From: Megasphaera sp. AM44-1BH | GTDB lineage: Bacteria; Bacillota; Negativicutes; Veillonellales; Megasphaeraceae | Length of the DNA stretch: 64,000 nucleotides | Assembly (NCBI RefSeq): GCF_003467125.1 | Contig: NZ_QSFA01000010.1 | Location: 1-64,000 of the forward strand | Direction: 5' to 3' | Part shown: positions 1 to 7,985 of the stretch, in pieces | Position numbering within the stretch: the stretch's first letter is position 1 | How the letters are laid out: the number at the start of each line of letters is the position of its first letter | Position numbers and translations under genes: made by a program | The notes under the pieces: generated by a model | What the model saw: only the letters and a program-made list of their open reading frames with translations | Database searches by the model: none | What the model was told of the DNA's origin: nothing

Positions 1-24
1 CTGGCGTTCATTCGTATGTTGCAT

Positions 25-41
25 TGTTCAGTTTTCAAAGG
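25..41 (-). promoter_or_regulatory. boxA-like leader motif of a probable rRNA operon
   Basis: On the minus strand this reads CCTTTGAAAACTGAACA, which resembles the antitermination/leader motif found in rRNA operon leaders and spacers of Firmicutes. It lies about 40-55 nt downstream of the promoter at 86-114 and transcription runs out of the window. A 16S rRNA gene just beyond position 1 is inference. Confidence 0.45.
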
Positions 42-85
42 TCATCTTGTCGTTTTCGTTTCTGTTGTCTCCCGACGACTTGTAT

Positions 86-114
86 ATTTTACCAAATCCC
101 TTGCGTAATGTCAA
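86..114 (-). promoter_or_regulatory. Strong promoter, probably of an rRNA operon
   Basis: Minus strand: -35 TTGACA (109-114), 17-bp spacer, -10 TAAAAT (86-91). It fires leftward out of the window and carB terminates just before it. No ORF of note follows before the window edge, and a boxA-like motif does, so a stable RNA operon is the likely product. Confidence 0.6.
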
Positions 115-176
115 GTAAAAATCCTGATTTTTTTGACATTTATTTCGATTTATTCATTATAAGGCCGTTACACGGC

Positions 177-216
177 AAAAGAGGCCGCTGTATCATAAAG
201 AATACAACGACCTCTT
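177..216 (-). terminator. Rho-independent terminator of carB-like gene
   Basis: Inverted repeat with arms AAGAGGTCGTTGTAT and ATACAGCGGCCTCTT (one G-T type mismatch pair allowed) followed by TTTT on the minus strand, about 30 nt after the carB stop codon. Confidence 0.75.
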
Positions 217-247
217 CCATTACGGGAAATTCGGATTGTGACTTTTG

Positions 248-3200
248 TTATTTATCTGTAATGCTATGCTGCCATTCCTGTAACGATAATACAGGGCTGC
301 GGCCATGGGTAATCATGCGATGAATGCCTTCCATACTGGCTTTGGCAGCGACAATGGTCGTTACATAGGGAATATGAGCCCGGACAGCAGCCTTTCGCAG
401 TGCGCCGTCATCATCGGCTACATCTTTACGCACAGATGGTGTATTGATTACCATCTGTACCGTTCCATCTGCAATGAGATCTTCTATATTGGGACTGCCC
501 TCTCCCAGCTTATTGGCTCGTTTTACCGGAATGCAGGCAGCCTGCAACAATTCAAAAGTCTTATCTGTCGCATAGATAGCAAAATCATCTTCGGCAAATT
601 CCTGTGCAATGGCTGCAATATAGGGTTTGTCAGCATCACTGACAGATATAAGTACGGCTCCTTCCAGCGGCAATGTTCCTCCTGCCGCTTCTTCAGCCTT
701 ATAAAAAGCTTCTCCTGATGTCTTTGCCAACCCCAATACTTCACCGGTAGAACGCATTTCCGGCCCCAGTACAGGATCCACTTCAGGGAACATATCGAAT
801 GGGAATACGGCTTCTTTAACTCCATAAAAAGGAACATGTCTTTCTTTTAACGAAGGAACGGGCGATGCCTTTCCCGTAAGCGGCAATGTCATAACTTCCG
901 CCGCCACTTCCGGCAACGGGATATGGCACAGTTTGGAAACGAGCGGCATCGTGCGGGAGCCTCCCAGATTGACTTCCAGGACATATACCTGGTCATCTTC
1001 AATAGCATAGCGGATGTTCATTAATCCTGTAACATGAAAGGCTGACGCTATTTGCTTCGTATATTCCTGAATCTGATTCAGTGCTTCCCCGGCAATATGA
1101 CGGCTTGGAATAACACAGGCACTATCCCCGGAATGAATTCCTGCCAGTTCAATATGTTCCATGACCGCCGGTATAAAGACCTGCCTGCCATCGCTGACAG
1201 CGTCGGCTTCACATTTCAGTGCCGTATGCAGGAAACGGTCGATGTATGCCGGCCGGTCCGGCGTAATATCTGCCTTCTGCAGTATCATTTCCAGTGTGGC
1301 CGCATCATGAACAATTTTCTTCGTAGTACCCATATGCAGCACTACCGGATACCCGATCTGTCCTGCTATGGTCAGCCCGTCTTCCGCACTCGTGGCAGAA
1401 CCGGACTCCGGCATAGGAATACCCGTCTTATTCATCATGGTCTGGAACTGGTGCCAGTCTCCGGCAAGTTTCAGACTATCCGGGTTCGTTCCCAAAATAT
1501 GGATGCCTTCTGCCTGTAGAGCCGGAATGAGTTTTTCTGCAGCACTGCCGCCAAACTGGGCAATAACACCGATTGGCTTTTCAAGACGGCAGATTCCCAG
1601 CACGTGTTCGACAGTCAGTGGTTCCACATACACCGTATCTGCCGCATCAGCTCCTGTAGATACAGCTGCCGGATCACAATTGACCATAATCGTTTCAAAT
1701 CCCGATTTTTTGAGTGCAGCTATCGCCCGGATACATCCATAATCGGATTCCTGACTTTGGCCAATGCGTTCAGGGCCGCTGCCCAGTACGACAATTTTAG
1801 GTTTCCCCTGACGTACGGCATAATGGTTTTCTCCATTATAGGTAGAGAAACAGCCAGTCTGCCGCATAGCACTGCTGACAGCGGCGGCCTGCCATTTTTC
1901 TGTCAGGTCCAGAGACTGCCGGCGCGTGCGGATAGTATCTTCCGGTATTTCCAGAATCTGGCTCAGATAGGCATCAGCAAAGCCGTCTTTCTTTGCCTGT
2001 ACCAGAACCGTATCAGCCGGCATCGTCCCCTTCGATTTTTCCAGGGCATTTTCTTCATCGGCCAGTTCTTTAAATTGTTCAATAAACCAGGGATGAATGT
2101 GTGTACTATTCTGTATTTCTTCCAGGGCAGCTCCTTTGCGCAGCGCTTCATACATCATAAAATACCGTTCTGACGAAGGCACTGCCAGCCGCTGCATCAG
2201 TTCATCGGAAGTCATTGGCAGGAATATCTTGTCCTGCCCCAGCCCATACCGGCCCTGTTCCAGAGAACGGACTGCTTTTTGCAATGATTCTTTAAAGGTT
2301 TTGCCCATGGCCATGACTTCGCCTACAGACCGCATCTGCGTTCCCAGTACGTCGTTTGCGCCATCATATTTTTCAAGATCCCAGCGTGGGAATTTCACGG
2401 CGATAGTATCCCGGTCTGGCTGATACTGGTCCATCGTCCCCCAGACAGCACATGGGATTTCACGAAGCAGCAGGCCTGCTGCCAGTCTGGCTGAAACGCT
2501 GGCAACAGGAATGCCAGTCACCTTTGAAGCCAGTACAGACGAACGGGACATACGGGGATTGAGGGAAAGGACCGCAATCCGGCCATCGTGCCGGTTCCAG
2601 GCAAATTTTATATCTGCACTGCCGATAATTCCCATATGCCCGGCAATCATGCTACCCTGACGCAAAAGCTCCTGCTGCACATCATCCGGCACAGTCATCA
2701 TAGGAATAGTAGAAACAGAATCTCCCGAATGGATGCCCACCGGATCTATATTTTCAATAAAGCATACCGGTACTACTGTACGTTCCGCATCCCGCAGCAA
2801 TACCAGTTCCAGCTCTTTCCATCCTGTCAGCGCTTCTTCTACCAGGACCTGATGAACCTGACCGGGCTGCAGACTGCGGGCACAAAGGGCACGAAGCGAT
2901 GGTTCATCTTCCGCAATGCCGCTTCCGCTGCCGCCACAAGTGTACGCCGGCCGGAGCACGACAGGGTATCCTATTTTTTCTGCTGCCGCAGCGGCTTCTT
3001 CCGCACTGGAACAAGCAATGCTGCGGGCAGTCGTAAGGCCTGATTCATCCATGGCTTTCTTAAAAGCATTGTGGTTTTCCCCGCGTTCGACAACATCCAT
3101 CGGTATGCCGATGACGCGAACCCCGTATTGTGCCAGGATGCCTTTTTTATTTAATCCGGCACATACGTGGATTGCCATATGTCCACCCATAGCAGGCAGC

Positions 3201-3457
3201 AGCGCATCAGGGCGTTCCTTCTCAATCACCCGGGTCAGACATTCTTCATTGAGCGATTCTATATACGTCTGATCCGCCACAGACGGGTCCGTCGCAACGG
3301 CTGCCGGGTTTGAATCGACAAGCACTACATCATACCCCAGGCTGCGCAGGGCACTGCATGCCTGAGAACACGCATAATCAAATTCAGCAGCCTGTCCGAT
3401 GACTGCCGGGCCGGAGCCGATAAGTAACACTTTGTGAATATCTCTTCGTTGGGCCAT
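248..3457 (-). CDS. carB: CarB-like protein (carbamoyl-phosphate synthase large subunit family), divergent
   Basis: Full-length relative of the large subunit of carbamoyl-phosphate synthase (1071 residues if counted from the upstream ATG at 3463; E. coli CarB has 1073). It keeps the two-ATP-grasp layout with an MGS-like allosteric C-terminus from about residue 930. A start at 3457 fits best because GGGGAG lies 8 nt upstream. Several signature residues are changed. In the first half the metal-ligand positions equivalent to E. coli Gln285 and Glu299 read Lys286 and Ser300. In the second half the arginine-containing ATP loop (usual form RPSYVLGG) is shortened to LHMGTTKK (709-716), the Gln829 equivalent is Arg818, and the usual EVNPRAS reads EVNLGGS (830-836). 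No carA (glutaminase subunit) is adjacent. It may be a degenerate or repurposed paralogue rather than a working synthetase. Family membership is certain; activity is doubtful. Confidence 0.85.
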   Translation of the reverse strand: MAQRRDIHKVLLIGSGPAVIGQAAEFDYACSQACSALRSLGYDVVLVDSNPAAVATDPSVADQTYIESLNEECLTRVIEKERPDALLPAMGGHMAIHVCAGLNKKGILAQYGVRVIGIPMDVVERGENHNAFKKAMDESGLTTARSIACSSAEEAAAAAEKIGYPVVLRPAYTCGGSGSGIAEDEPSLRALCARSLQPGQVHQVLVEEALTGWKELELVLLRDAERTVVPVCFIENIDPVGIHSGDSVSTIPMMTVPDDVQQELLRQGSMIAGHMGIIGSADIKFAWNRHDGRIAVLSLNPRMSRSSVLASKVTGIPVASVSARLAAGLLLREIPCAVWGTMDQYQPDRDTIAVKFPRWDLEKYDGANDVLGTQMRSVGEVMAMGKTFKESLQKAVRSLEQGRYGLGQDKIFLPMTSDELMQRLAVPSSERYFMMYEALRKGAALEEIQNSTHIHPWFIEQFKELADEENALEKSKGTMPADTVLVQAKKDGFADAYLSQILEIPEDTIRTRRQSLDLTEKWQAAAVSSAMRQTGCFSTYNGENHYAVRQGKPKIVVLGSGPERIGQSQESDYGCIRAIAALKKSGFETIMVNCDPAAVSTGADAADTVYVEPLTVEHVLGICRLEKPIGVIAQFGGSAAEKLIPALQAEGIHILGTNPDSLKLAGDWHQFQTMMNKTGIPMPESGSATSAEDGLTIAGQIGYPVVLHMGTTKKIVHDAATLEMILQKADITPDRPAYIDRFLHTALKCEADAVSDGRQVFIPAVMEHIELAGIHSGDSACVIPSRHIAGEALNQIQEYTKQIASAFHVTGLMNIRYAIEDDQVYVLEVNLGGSRTMPLVSKLCHIPLPEVAAEVMTLPLTGKASPVPSLKERHVPFYGVKEAVFPFDMFPEVDPVLGPEMRSTGEVLGLAKTSGEAFYKAEEAAGGTLPLEGAVLISVSDADKPYIAAIAQEFAEDDFAIYATDKTFELLQAACIPVKRANKLGEGSPNIEDLIADGTVQMVINTPSVRKDVADDDGALRKAAVRAHIPYVTTIVAAKASMEGIHRMITHGRSPVLSLQEWQHSITDK

Positions 3458-3575
3458 ATTCATCTCTCCCCACAGTTATAGCACATGATTATGTCTAATT
3501 CACATTAATGGTATCATATTCTATCCTGATAAGCAACGTTCAAACAGGCATCTCCGCCTATTTCTCGATAAGCCG

Positions 3576-4094
3576 TTACCGGTCCTGGGACGGATGGACA
3601 CATTTCTGGAATGCAATCTTAGGACTGTTGGCAAAAATGACAACGCCACAATAGACAAATCCCATTTTTTCAATGACATGACGCATGACTTTATTGTCTT
3701 CATCCGTATCAATGCGGATATTATAGACTCCTCTTTCCCGGGCAATCCGTTCCGCTTGTGCAAACAAATGTTGTGCCAGCCCTTTGCCTTTGACAGCATT
3801 GTCCACAGCAGTCCTGTGAATGACGGCATACGGCTCCTCATTCAGCCACTGGCCGCGCAGAGACTTATAAGCCGGTTCACCGCGGAAATCAATTCCCGTA
3901 TACGCTATAATTACATCATCATCAGTCAGAACATAGCCGATTCCGTCCCGGATATCTCCTTCAATATCCCTTTGTTCCGGATATCCATCCTGCCACTGAT
4001 CGACGCCGTTTGCCTTTAAAAACGCCTTGGCCTGCCGGATCAGTTCCATAATACGTACCATATCGTTTTTCTCCGCTTTTCTAAATTCCATCAT
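3576..4094 (-). CDS. GNAT family N-acetyltransferase
   Basis: A 172-residue GCN5-related acetyltransferase. It begins with the typical FRKAEKNDMVRIMEL start of the fold, and the acetyl-CoA binding segment is seen around KGKGLAQHLFAQAERIA (about residues 103-118). The substrate cannot be told from sequence. It overlaps the upstream MarR-type regulator by 4 bp (ATGA), so the two are translationally coupled and controlled from the promoter and palindrome at 4589-4642. A second ATG directly follows the first and either could initiate. Confidence 0.85.
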   Translation of the reverse strand: MMEFRKAEKNDMVRIMELIRQAKAFLKANGVDQWQDGYPEQRDIEGDIRDGIGYVLTDDDVIIAYTGIDFRGEPAYKSLRGQWLNEEPYAVIHRTAVDNAVKGKGLAQHLFAQAERIARERGVYNIRIDTDEDNKVMRHVIEKMGFVYCGVVIFANSPKIAFQKCVHPSQDR

Positions 4095-4573
4095 TCTGTC
4101 TCCTTTCTCATATCAGAAGGATTCTTGTGTTCGTGAAATAAAAGCCAGTCCGTTTCAACTGAATTCTGGACACGTTCAATAAGACCTAAAAGCAGGCGCT
4201 GTTCTTCCGCCGGCATGCCCTTGACACAGACCTCCAGCTCGCGGTTTTCTTCTGCCAGAATCTCTTTATATACCTGTCCGGCTTTTTCTGTAGGAAACAG
4301 ATTCCACGCCCGTCCGTCACGGGAATCGGGTTTGCGCAGAACATATCCGGCTTCCATCAGCTTGCGTACAGCCTTGGCTGTCGTGCCTTTATCGACGCGG
4401 CACATCCGGGTCAGCTCAACCTGCTTTATGCCGGGGTGTTCACAAATACGTGTTAAAAAAATAAATTGTCCGCGCTGCAGCTGCTTATTGCGAAACCGCA
4501 GCTCCATAATAGACTGGATACTACGATATATAGCACCTATCTCCCTCAACAAAGGACTTCGTAATGATGGCAT
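4091..4573 (-). CDS. MarR family transcriptional regulator
   Basis: A winged-helix regulator of about 160 residues. The recognition region IKQVELTRMCRVDKGTTAKA and the basic wing RKPDSRDGRAW are typical of MarR proteins. The start at 4573 is chosen because TAGGAGGAGACAGG precedes it; an upstream in-frame extension would run through the promoter. A perfect 10-bp inverted repeat (4589-4610) sits between the -10 box and the start codon, so autorepression is likely. The only co-transcribed gene is the GNAT acetyltransferase, which suggests resistance to or modification of a small molecule. The inducer is unknown. Confidence 0.88.
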   Translation of the reverse strand: MPSLRSPLLREIGAIYRSIQSIMELRFRNKQLQRGQFIFLTRICEHPGIKQVELTRMCRVDKGTTAKAVRKLMEAGYVLRKPDSRDGRAWNLFPTEKAGQVYKEILAEENRELEVCVKGMPAEEQRLLLGLIERVQNSVETDWLLFHEHKNPSDMRKETE

Positions 4574-4588
4574 CCTGTCTCCTCCTAT

Positions 4589-4610
4589 CTTAGTTGAAAG
4601 TTCAACTAAG
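4589..4610. promoter_or_regulatory. Putative MarR operator (perfect palindrome)
   Basis: Arms CTTAGTTGAA and TTCAACTAAG with a 2-bp centre, perfectly complementary over 10 bp. It lies immediately downstream of the -10 box of the marR promoter, where a bound dimer would block transcription. Confidence 0.75.
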
Positions 4611-4613
4611 TGA

Positions 4614-4642
4614 AGTATATAAAGAACCGGGAATTTTGTCAA
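4614..4642 (-). promoter_or_regulatory. Promoter of marR-GNAT operon
   Basis: Minus strand: -35 TTGACA (4637-4642), 17-bp spacer, -10 TATACT (4614-4619). The start site would fall inside the palindrome at 4589-4610. Confidence 0.75.
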
Positions 4643-4663
4643 GTACCATCAGAAAATAGCGAA

Positions 4664-4704
4664 AGCTGCAGCAGAATAAATAAAACGCTCATTCCGCTGC
4701 AGCT
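4664..4704 (-). terminator. Probable terminator of the dehydrogenase operon
   Basis: Inverted repeat AGCTGCAGCGGAAT / ATTCTGCTGCAGCT, 33 nt after the stop of the hydroxyacid dehydrogenase gene. The run of T after it is poor (TTCGCTATTTT), so efficiency is uncertain. Confidence 0.5.
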
Positions 4705-4736
4705 CTGCCTCCTATCGTCTGTATCATCAGACCCGG

Positions 4737-5612
4737 TTATTTTTCCATATCAATATAATGCTTAATCAGTGCCTGGGATCCTTCGTTTTCATGGCCTTTG
4801 GCAGCCAGGTCTTCAAAATCAGCCAGCACTTCCGGTACCATATCCAGCTTCAGCCCCAAGGTATCCGCTTCCTGTAAAGCCAGTTTCAAATCCTTGATAA
4901 TATGCTTGATAAAAAATCCCGGCTGATAATTGCCTGCCAGAATTTTAGGACCGAGGGCAGAAAACTGGGCACTGCCGCCGGCTCCTGTGGACAGCGAATC
5001 AAACAAAACCTGCAGATCCATGCCACGGGCTTTCCCATAGGCCAGTGCTTCGCAGACTCCGCTCAGCGCACCGGCTACGAGAATCTGGTTGGCCATTTTG
5101 GCATGCTGGCCATTCCCGGCTTTGCCCTGATAATTAATGTTAGTCCCCACTGCCTGGAAAATGGGCATGCAGGCTTTATAATCTTCTTTGTCCCCGCCAA
5201 CGAGCATAGACAAAATACCTTTGATTGCCCCGCTTTCACCGCCTGTGACGGGAACATCCAGGACATGGAATCCTTTTTTGCTGCCATCTTCATGGAGCCG
5301 GACTGCCAGAGACGGACTGGATGTGGTGCAGTCGATTAAATACGCTCCCGGTTCAGCAGAATCAAAGATATTATTTTTTCCATAATATACTTCTTCCACA
5401 TCTTTTGGGAACCCGACCATGGTAATGACCGCGTCACATCCCTGCACGCATTCCTTAATTGAAGGATAAAAAGCAGCTCCTTCGGCTATGACGTCTTCGA
5501 CTTTTTCTTTATGCCGCGCAAAAATGTGCAGAGAAAAACCGGCCTTCATGAGATTCCGTACCATTGGCTTTCCCATAATGCCGACACCGATAAAAGCAAT
5601 CGTCTGAATCAT
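4737..5612 (-). CDS. Beta-hydroxyacid dehydrogenase (3-hydroxyisobutyrate / tartronate semialdehyde reductase family)
   Basis: A 291-residue NAD(P)-dependent reductase. The N-terminal Rossmann motif is GVGIMGKPM (8-16), the substrate-binding stretch DVPVTGGESGA lies near residue 120, and the catalytic lysine is in GNGQHAKMANQ (about 165-175). Such enzymes interconvert 2-hydroxymethyl or 3-hydroxy acids and their semialdehydes; GarR/GlxR-type tartronate semialdehyde reductase is one possibility but the substrate is not fixed by sequence. It is the last gene of a leftward operon with a D-2-hydroxyacid dehydrogenase (13-nt gap) and an iron alcohol dehydrogenase. Confidence 0.85.
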   Translation of the reverse strand: MIQTIAFIGVGIMGKPMVRNLMKAGFSLHIFARHKEKVEDVIAEGAAFYPSIKECVQGCDAVITMVGFPKDVEEVYYGKNNIFDSAEPGAYLIDCTTSSPSLAVRLHEDGSKKGFHVLDVPVTGGESGAIKGILSMLVGGDKEDYKACMPIFQAVGTNINYQGKAGNGQHAKMANQILVAGALSGVCEALAYGKARGMDLQVLFDSLSTGAGGSAQFSALGPKILAGNYQPGFFIKHIIKDLKLALQEADTLGLKLDMVPEVLADFEDLAAKGHENEGSQALIKHYIDMEK

Positions 5613-5625
5613 ATGTTCCGCCTCC

Positions 5626-6594
5626 CTATTTCTTATACCCCGTCTGGAAATCTACGATATTTTTCATCTTGCCGCCATAGAAATACGCTTCTAAGTTTTC
5701 ACAGGCAATCTGCACAATCCGGTCATGCGTTTCTTTCAGATGATATCCGCCGGAAACGTGAGGTGTGATATAAATCCCCGGCACCTGCCACATAGGATCA
5801 TCGGCCGGCAGCGGTTCCGGATCGGTCACATCCAGGGCTGCCCCTGCCAGATGCCCCGATTTCACAGCTTCAATCAGATCTTCCTGGACGACGCAGTTGC
5901 CGCGCCCGATATTGAGGAACCATGCGCCCTGTTTCATTGCCGCAAAGCGGTCTTTGTTATAGAGATGATATGTAGCCGGTGTATCAGGCAGGCTGGTGGC
6001 CACAATATCTGCCCGGGCCAGATAATCGTCCAGTTTATCCATCGTTCCCATTTCGTCCGCTTCCGGAGGTACGGCCGTACTGCGGCGGCGGATACCGGTT
6101 ACATGGGCTCCCAGTGCTTTCAGGCGCTTGCCGAACTCACTGCCGATATCGCCGAACCCGATAACCAGCGCCCGGGCTCCATACACAGACGTTACAGGGC
6201 CTTCATCCTTCCACAGATTCTGCTTCTGGTTATCATAATAGGCATATAATTTCTTCATCATCGCCAGCAGCTGGGCCAGCATGTGTTCTGACAAGGCCAG
6301 TCCGTAGGCTCCGGTCGCATTGGTGAGGACTGCCCCTTCCGGCAGGACCCCTTTTTTTATGTACGCACCGGTCCCGGCACTATTCAGCTGCATCCAGCGC
6401 AGATGCGGCGCTTTTTTCACCAGTTCCGGATCCAGATTGCCAATGATGATTTCTGTATCAGACAATACATCTTCAGGCACCTGTACTCCTACTGCCGCCT
6501 GATTATCGGCAAAATAAACCGGGTAATCCCCGGCGGCTGCATTCAGCCACTTTTTATGTTCTTCCGTTACGGGCATGGCTACTACTATTTTCAT
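5626..6594 (-). CDS. D-isomer-specific 2-hydroxyacid dehydrogenase
   Basis: A 322-residue member of the D-2-hydroxyacid dehydrogenase family. The NAD-binding motif is GFGDIGSEFGK (about 146-156), the catalytic arginine region is in LNIGRGN, and the catalytic His is in TPHVSGG near residue 290. It would reduce a 2-keto acid to a D-2-hydroxy acid. It is the middle gene of the 4737-7840 operon, flanked by two other oxidoreductases, which points to a short catabolic or redox-balancing route for a hydroxy acid or aldehyde. The exact substrate is unknown. Confidence 0.85.
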   Translation of the reverse strand: MKIVVAMPVTEEHKKWLNAAAGDYPVYFADNQAAVGVQVPEDVLSDTEIIIGNLDPELVKKAPHLRWMQLNSAGTGAYIKKGVLPEGAVLTNATGAYGLALSEHMLAQLLAMMKKLYAYYDNQKQNLWKDEGPVTSVYGARALVIGFGDIGSEFGKRLKALGAHVTGIRRRSTAVPPEADEMGTMDKLDDYLARADIVATSLPDTPATYHLYNKDRFAAMKQGAWFLNIGRGNCVVQEDLIEAVKSGHLAGAALDVTDPEPLPADDPMWQVPGIYITPHVSGGYHLKETHDRIVQIACENLEAYFYGGKMKNIVDFQTGYKK

Positions 6595-6642
6595 AGATTA
6601 TCCTCCTTGCAGGCTATACTAGTATAATGTGAAGTTATCAAT

Positions 6643-6664
6643 TCTGACCGTGCCTCCGGTCAGA
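6643..6664 (-). terminator. Small intergenic hairpin
   Basis: TCTGACCG / CGGTCAGA with a 6-nt loop, directly after the alcohol dehydrogenase stop. There is no T-tract, so it is more likely an mRNA-stability or weak attenuating hairpin between operon genes than a full terminator. Confidence 0.4.
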
Positions 6665-7840
6665 TCATAGGGCCGCTTTATAAATGCGGTACATATCTTC
6701 TTCATTCAGGACTTTTGCCGATCCCTGATGACCACCGCATCCCAGGGCACACAGATGGGCCATCTGCCTTAGCTGATCATCCGTAGGACTGATACCTAAT
6801 TCGTGAATAGACGTAGGCATGCCGATTGAATGATAAAACGACTCCATCTTTTCAATACCAGCAAGGGCCATCATGTCATCAGCCCCTTCAGGTACATCCA
6901 TGACCTGTCTGGCAAAACGTACAAACCGGGGCAGGCAATCGCCATATACGTACCGCGCCCAGGTTCCCCAGATAGCTGCCAGCCCGGCACCATGGGTCAC
7001 GTCGAACATGCCGCTCAGTTCATGTTCCAGCTTGTGACAGGAAAAATCACCGCCATCGTTGCCACATCCCGTGAGGCCATTGTGGGACAGGCTGCCGGCC
7101 CACATGATTTCCGCCCTCGCTTCATACTGATCCGGCTGCGAATGGAGAATGACCGCATATTTCATAACTGTGCGGAGCAATCCTTCGGCAATCTGGTCGG
7201 TGATTTCCATATTACCGCCCTGTGTAAAATACCGTTCCATCGTATGCATCATGATATCCGTACACCCGGCCTGGGTCTGCCAGTCTGGAAGGGTCACGGT
7301 CAGCTCCGGATTCATAATGGCAAACCGGGCCCGTGCCAGATTCGTATTGCAGGACCGCTTCAGTCCTTCGTCTTCTTTTGTGATAACCGAACTGTTGCTC
7401 ATTTCACTGCCTGCTGCAGCAATCGTCAATATACAGCCTACCGGCATGCAGGCCCGGGGCTTGCGCTTTCCGCAGTAAAAATCCCAGACATCCCCATCAT
7501 TTGCCAGCCCATAGGCAATGGCTTTCGCAGAATCAATGACGCTGCCCCCGCCAACAGCCAGAATGAAATCAACATGGGCCTTCCGGCATAGTTCAATGCC
7601 CTGATACACCAGCGACAAATGAGGATTGGGAACGACTCCGCCCAGTTCGACATAGGAAATGCCAGCTTCTTCCAGGGACTGCCTGACCCGCTGGATCAGA
7701 CCGGAACGGACGGCACTGCCTCCGCCATAGTGAATCAATGCGGATGTTCCGCCATATTCTTTCACGAGTGCCCCCGCTTTGTTTTCCGTTCCTCTGCCGA
7801 AAACAACCCGCGTGGGAGCATAAAACTCAAAATCATACAT
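6665..7840 (-). CDS. Iron-containing alcohol dehydrogenase
   Basis: About 391 residues, of the group III (Fe-ADH; butanol dehydrogenase/YqhD-like) family. It shows the NAD-binding GGGSVIDSAKAIA segment near residue 95, the metal-ligand segment around HKLEHELSGMFDVTHGAGLA near 265, and a further metal ligand in GGHQGSAK near the end. The start at 7840 (MYDFEF) is preferred because AAGGAG lies 8 nt upstream; two earlier in-frame starts (GTG 7849, ATG 7846) overlap or abut the ribosome site. It is the first gene of the three-dehydrogenase operon and would reduce aldehydes to alcohols or the reverse. Confidence 0.88.
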   Translation of the reverse strand: MYDFEFYAPTRVVFGRGTENKAGALVKEYGGTSALIHYGGGSAVRSGLIQRVRQSLEEAGISYVELGGVVPNPHLSLVYQGIELCRKAHVDFILAVGGGSVIDSAKAIAYGLANDGDVWDFYCGKRKPRACMPVGCILTIAAAGSEMSNSSVITKEDEGLKRSCNTNLARARFAIMNPELTVTLPDWQTQAGCTDIMMHTMERYFTQGGNMEITDQIAEGLLRTVMKYAVILHSQPDQYEARAEIMWAGSLSHNGLTGCGNDGGDFSCHKLEHELSGMFDVTHGAGLAAIWGTWARYVYGDCLPRFVRFARQVMDVPEGADDMMALAGIEKMESFYHSIGMPTSIHELGISPTDDQLRQMAHLCALGCGGHQGSAKVLNEEDMYRIYKAAL

Positions 7841-7867
7841 CGACATCACTCCTTATACCGCTGTCAT

Positions 7868-7889
7868 GGTACTCTATTCAAATAGTACC
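7868..7889. promoter_or_regulatory. Imperfect palindrome upstream of the alcohol dehydrogenase operon
   Basis: GGTA-CT-CTATT-CA-AATAG-TACC: core arms CTATT/AATAG with outer GGTA/TACC and a 2-nt asymmetry. It lies about 30 bp upstream of the start codon, near a weak leftward promoter (TTGCAG-17-TACTAT), so it may be an operator. No regulator gene is adjacent. Confidence 0.35.
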
Positions 7890-7927
7890 TATCCCCTGTC
7901 ATTTCTGCAAGCATTTTCTAAGAAAAA

Positions 7928-7970
7928 TGCCCCTATAACCCAAAACCATAAGTTCCGGTTTATAGAGGCA
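7928..7970 (-). terminator. Terminator of the carbamoyltransferase gene
   Basis: Stem TGCCTCTATAAACC / GGTTATAGGGGCA on the minus strand followed by TTTTTCTT, 15 nt after the stop at 7986. Confidence 0.8.
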
Positions 7971-7985
7971 CTGCCCACAAAAATT

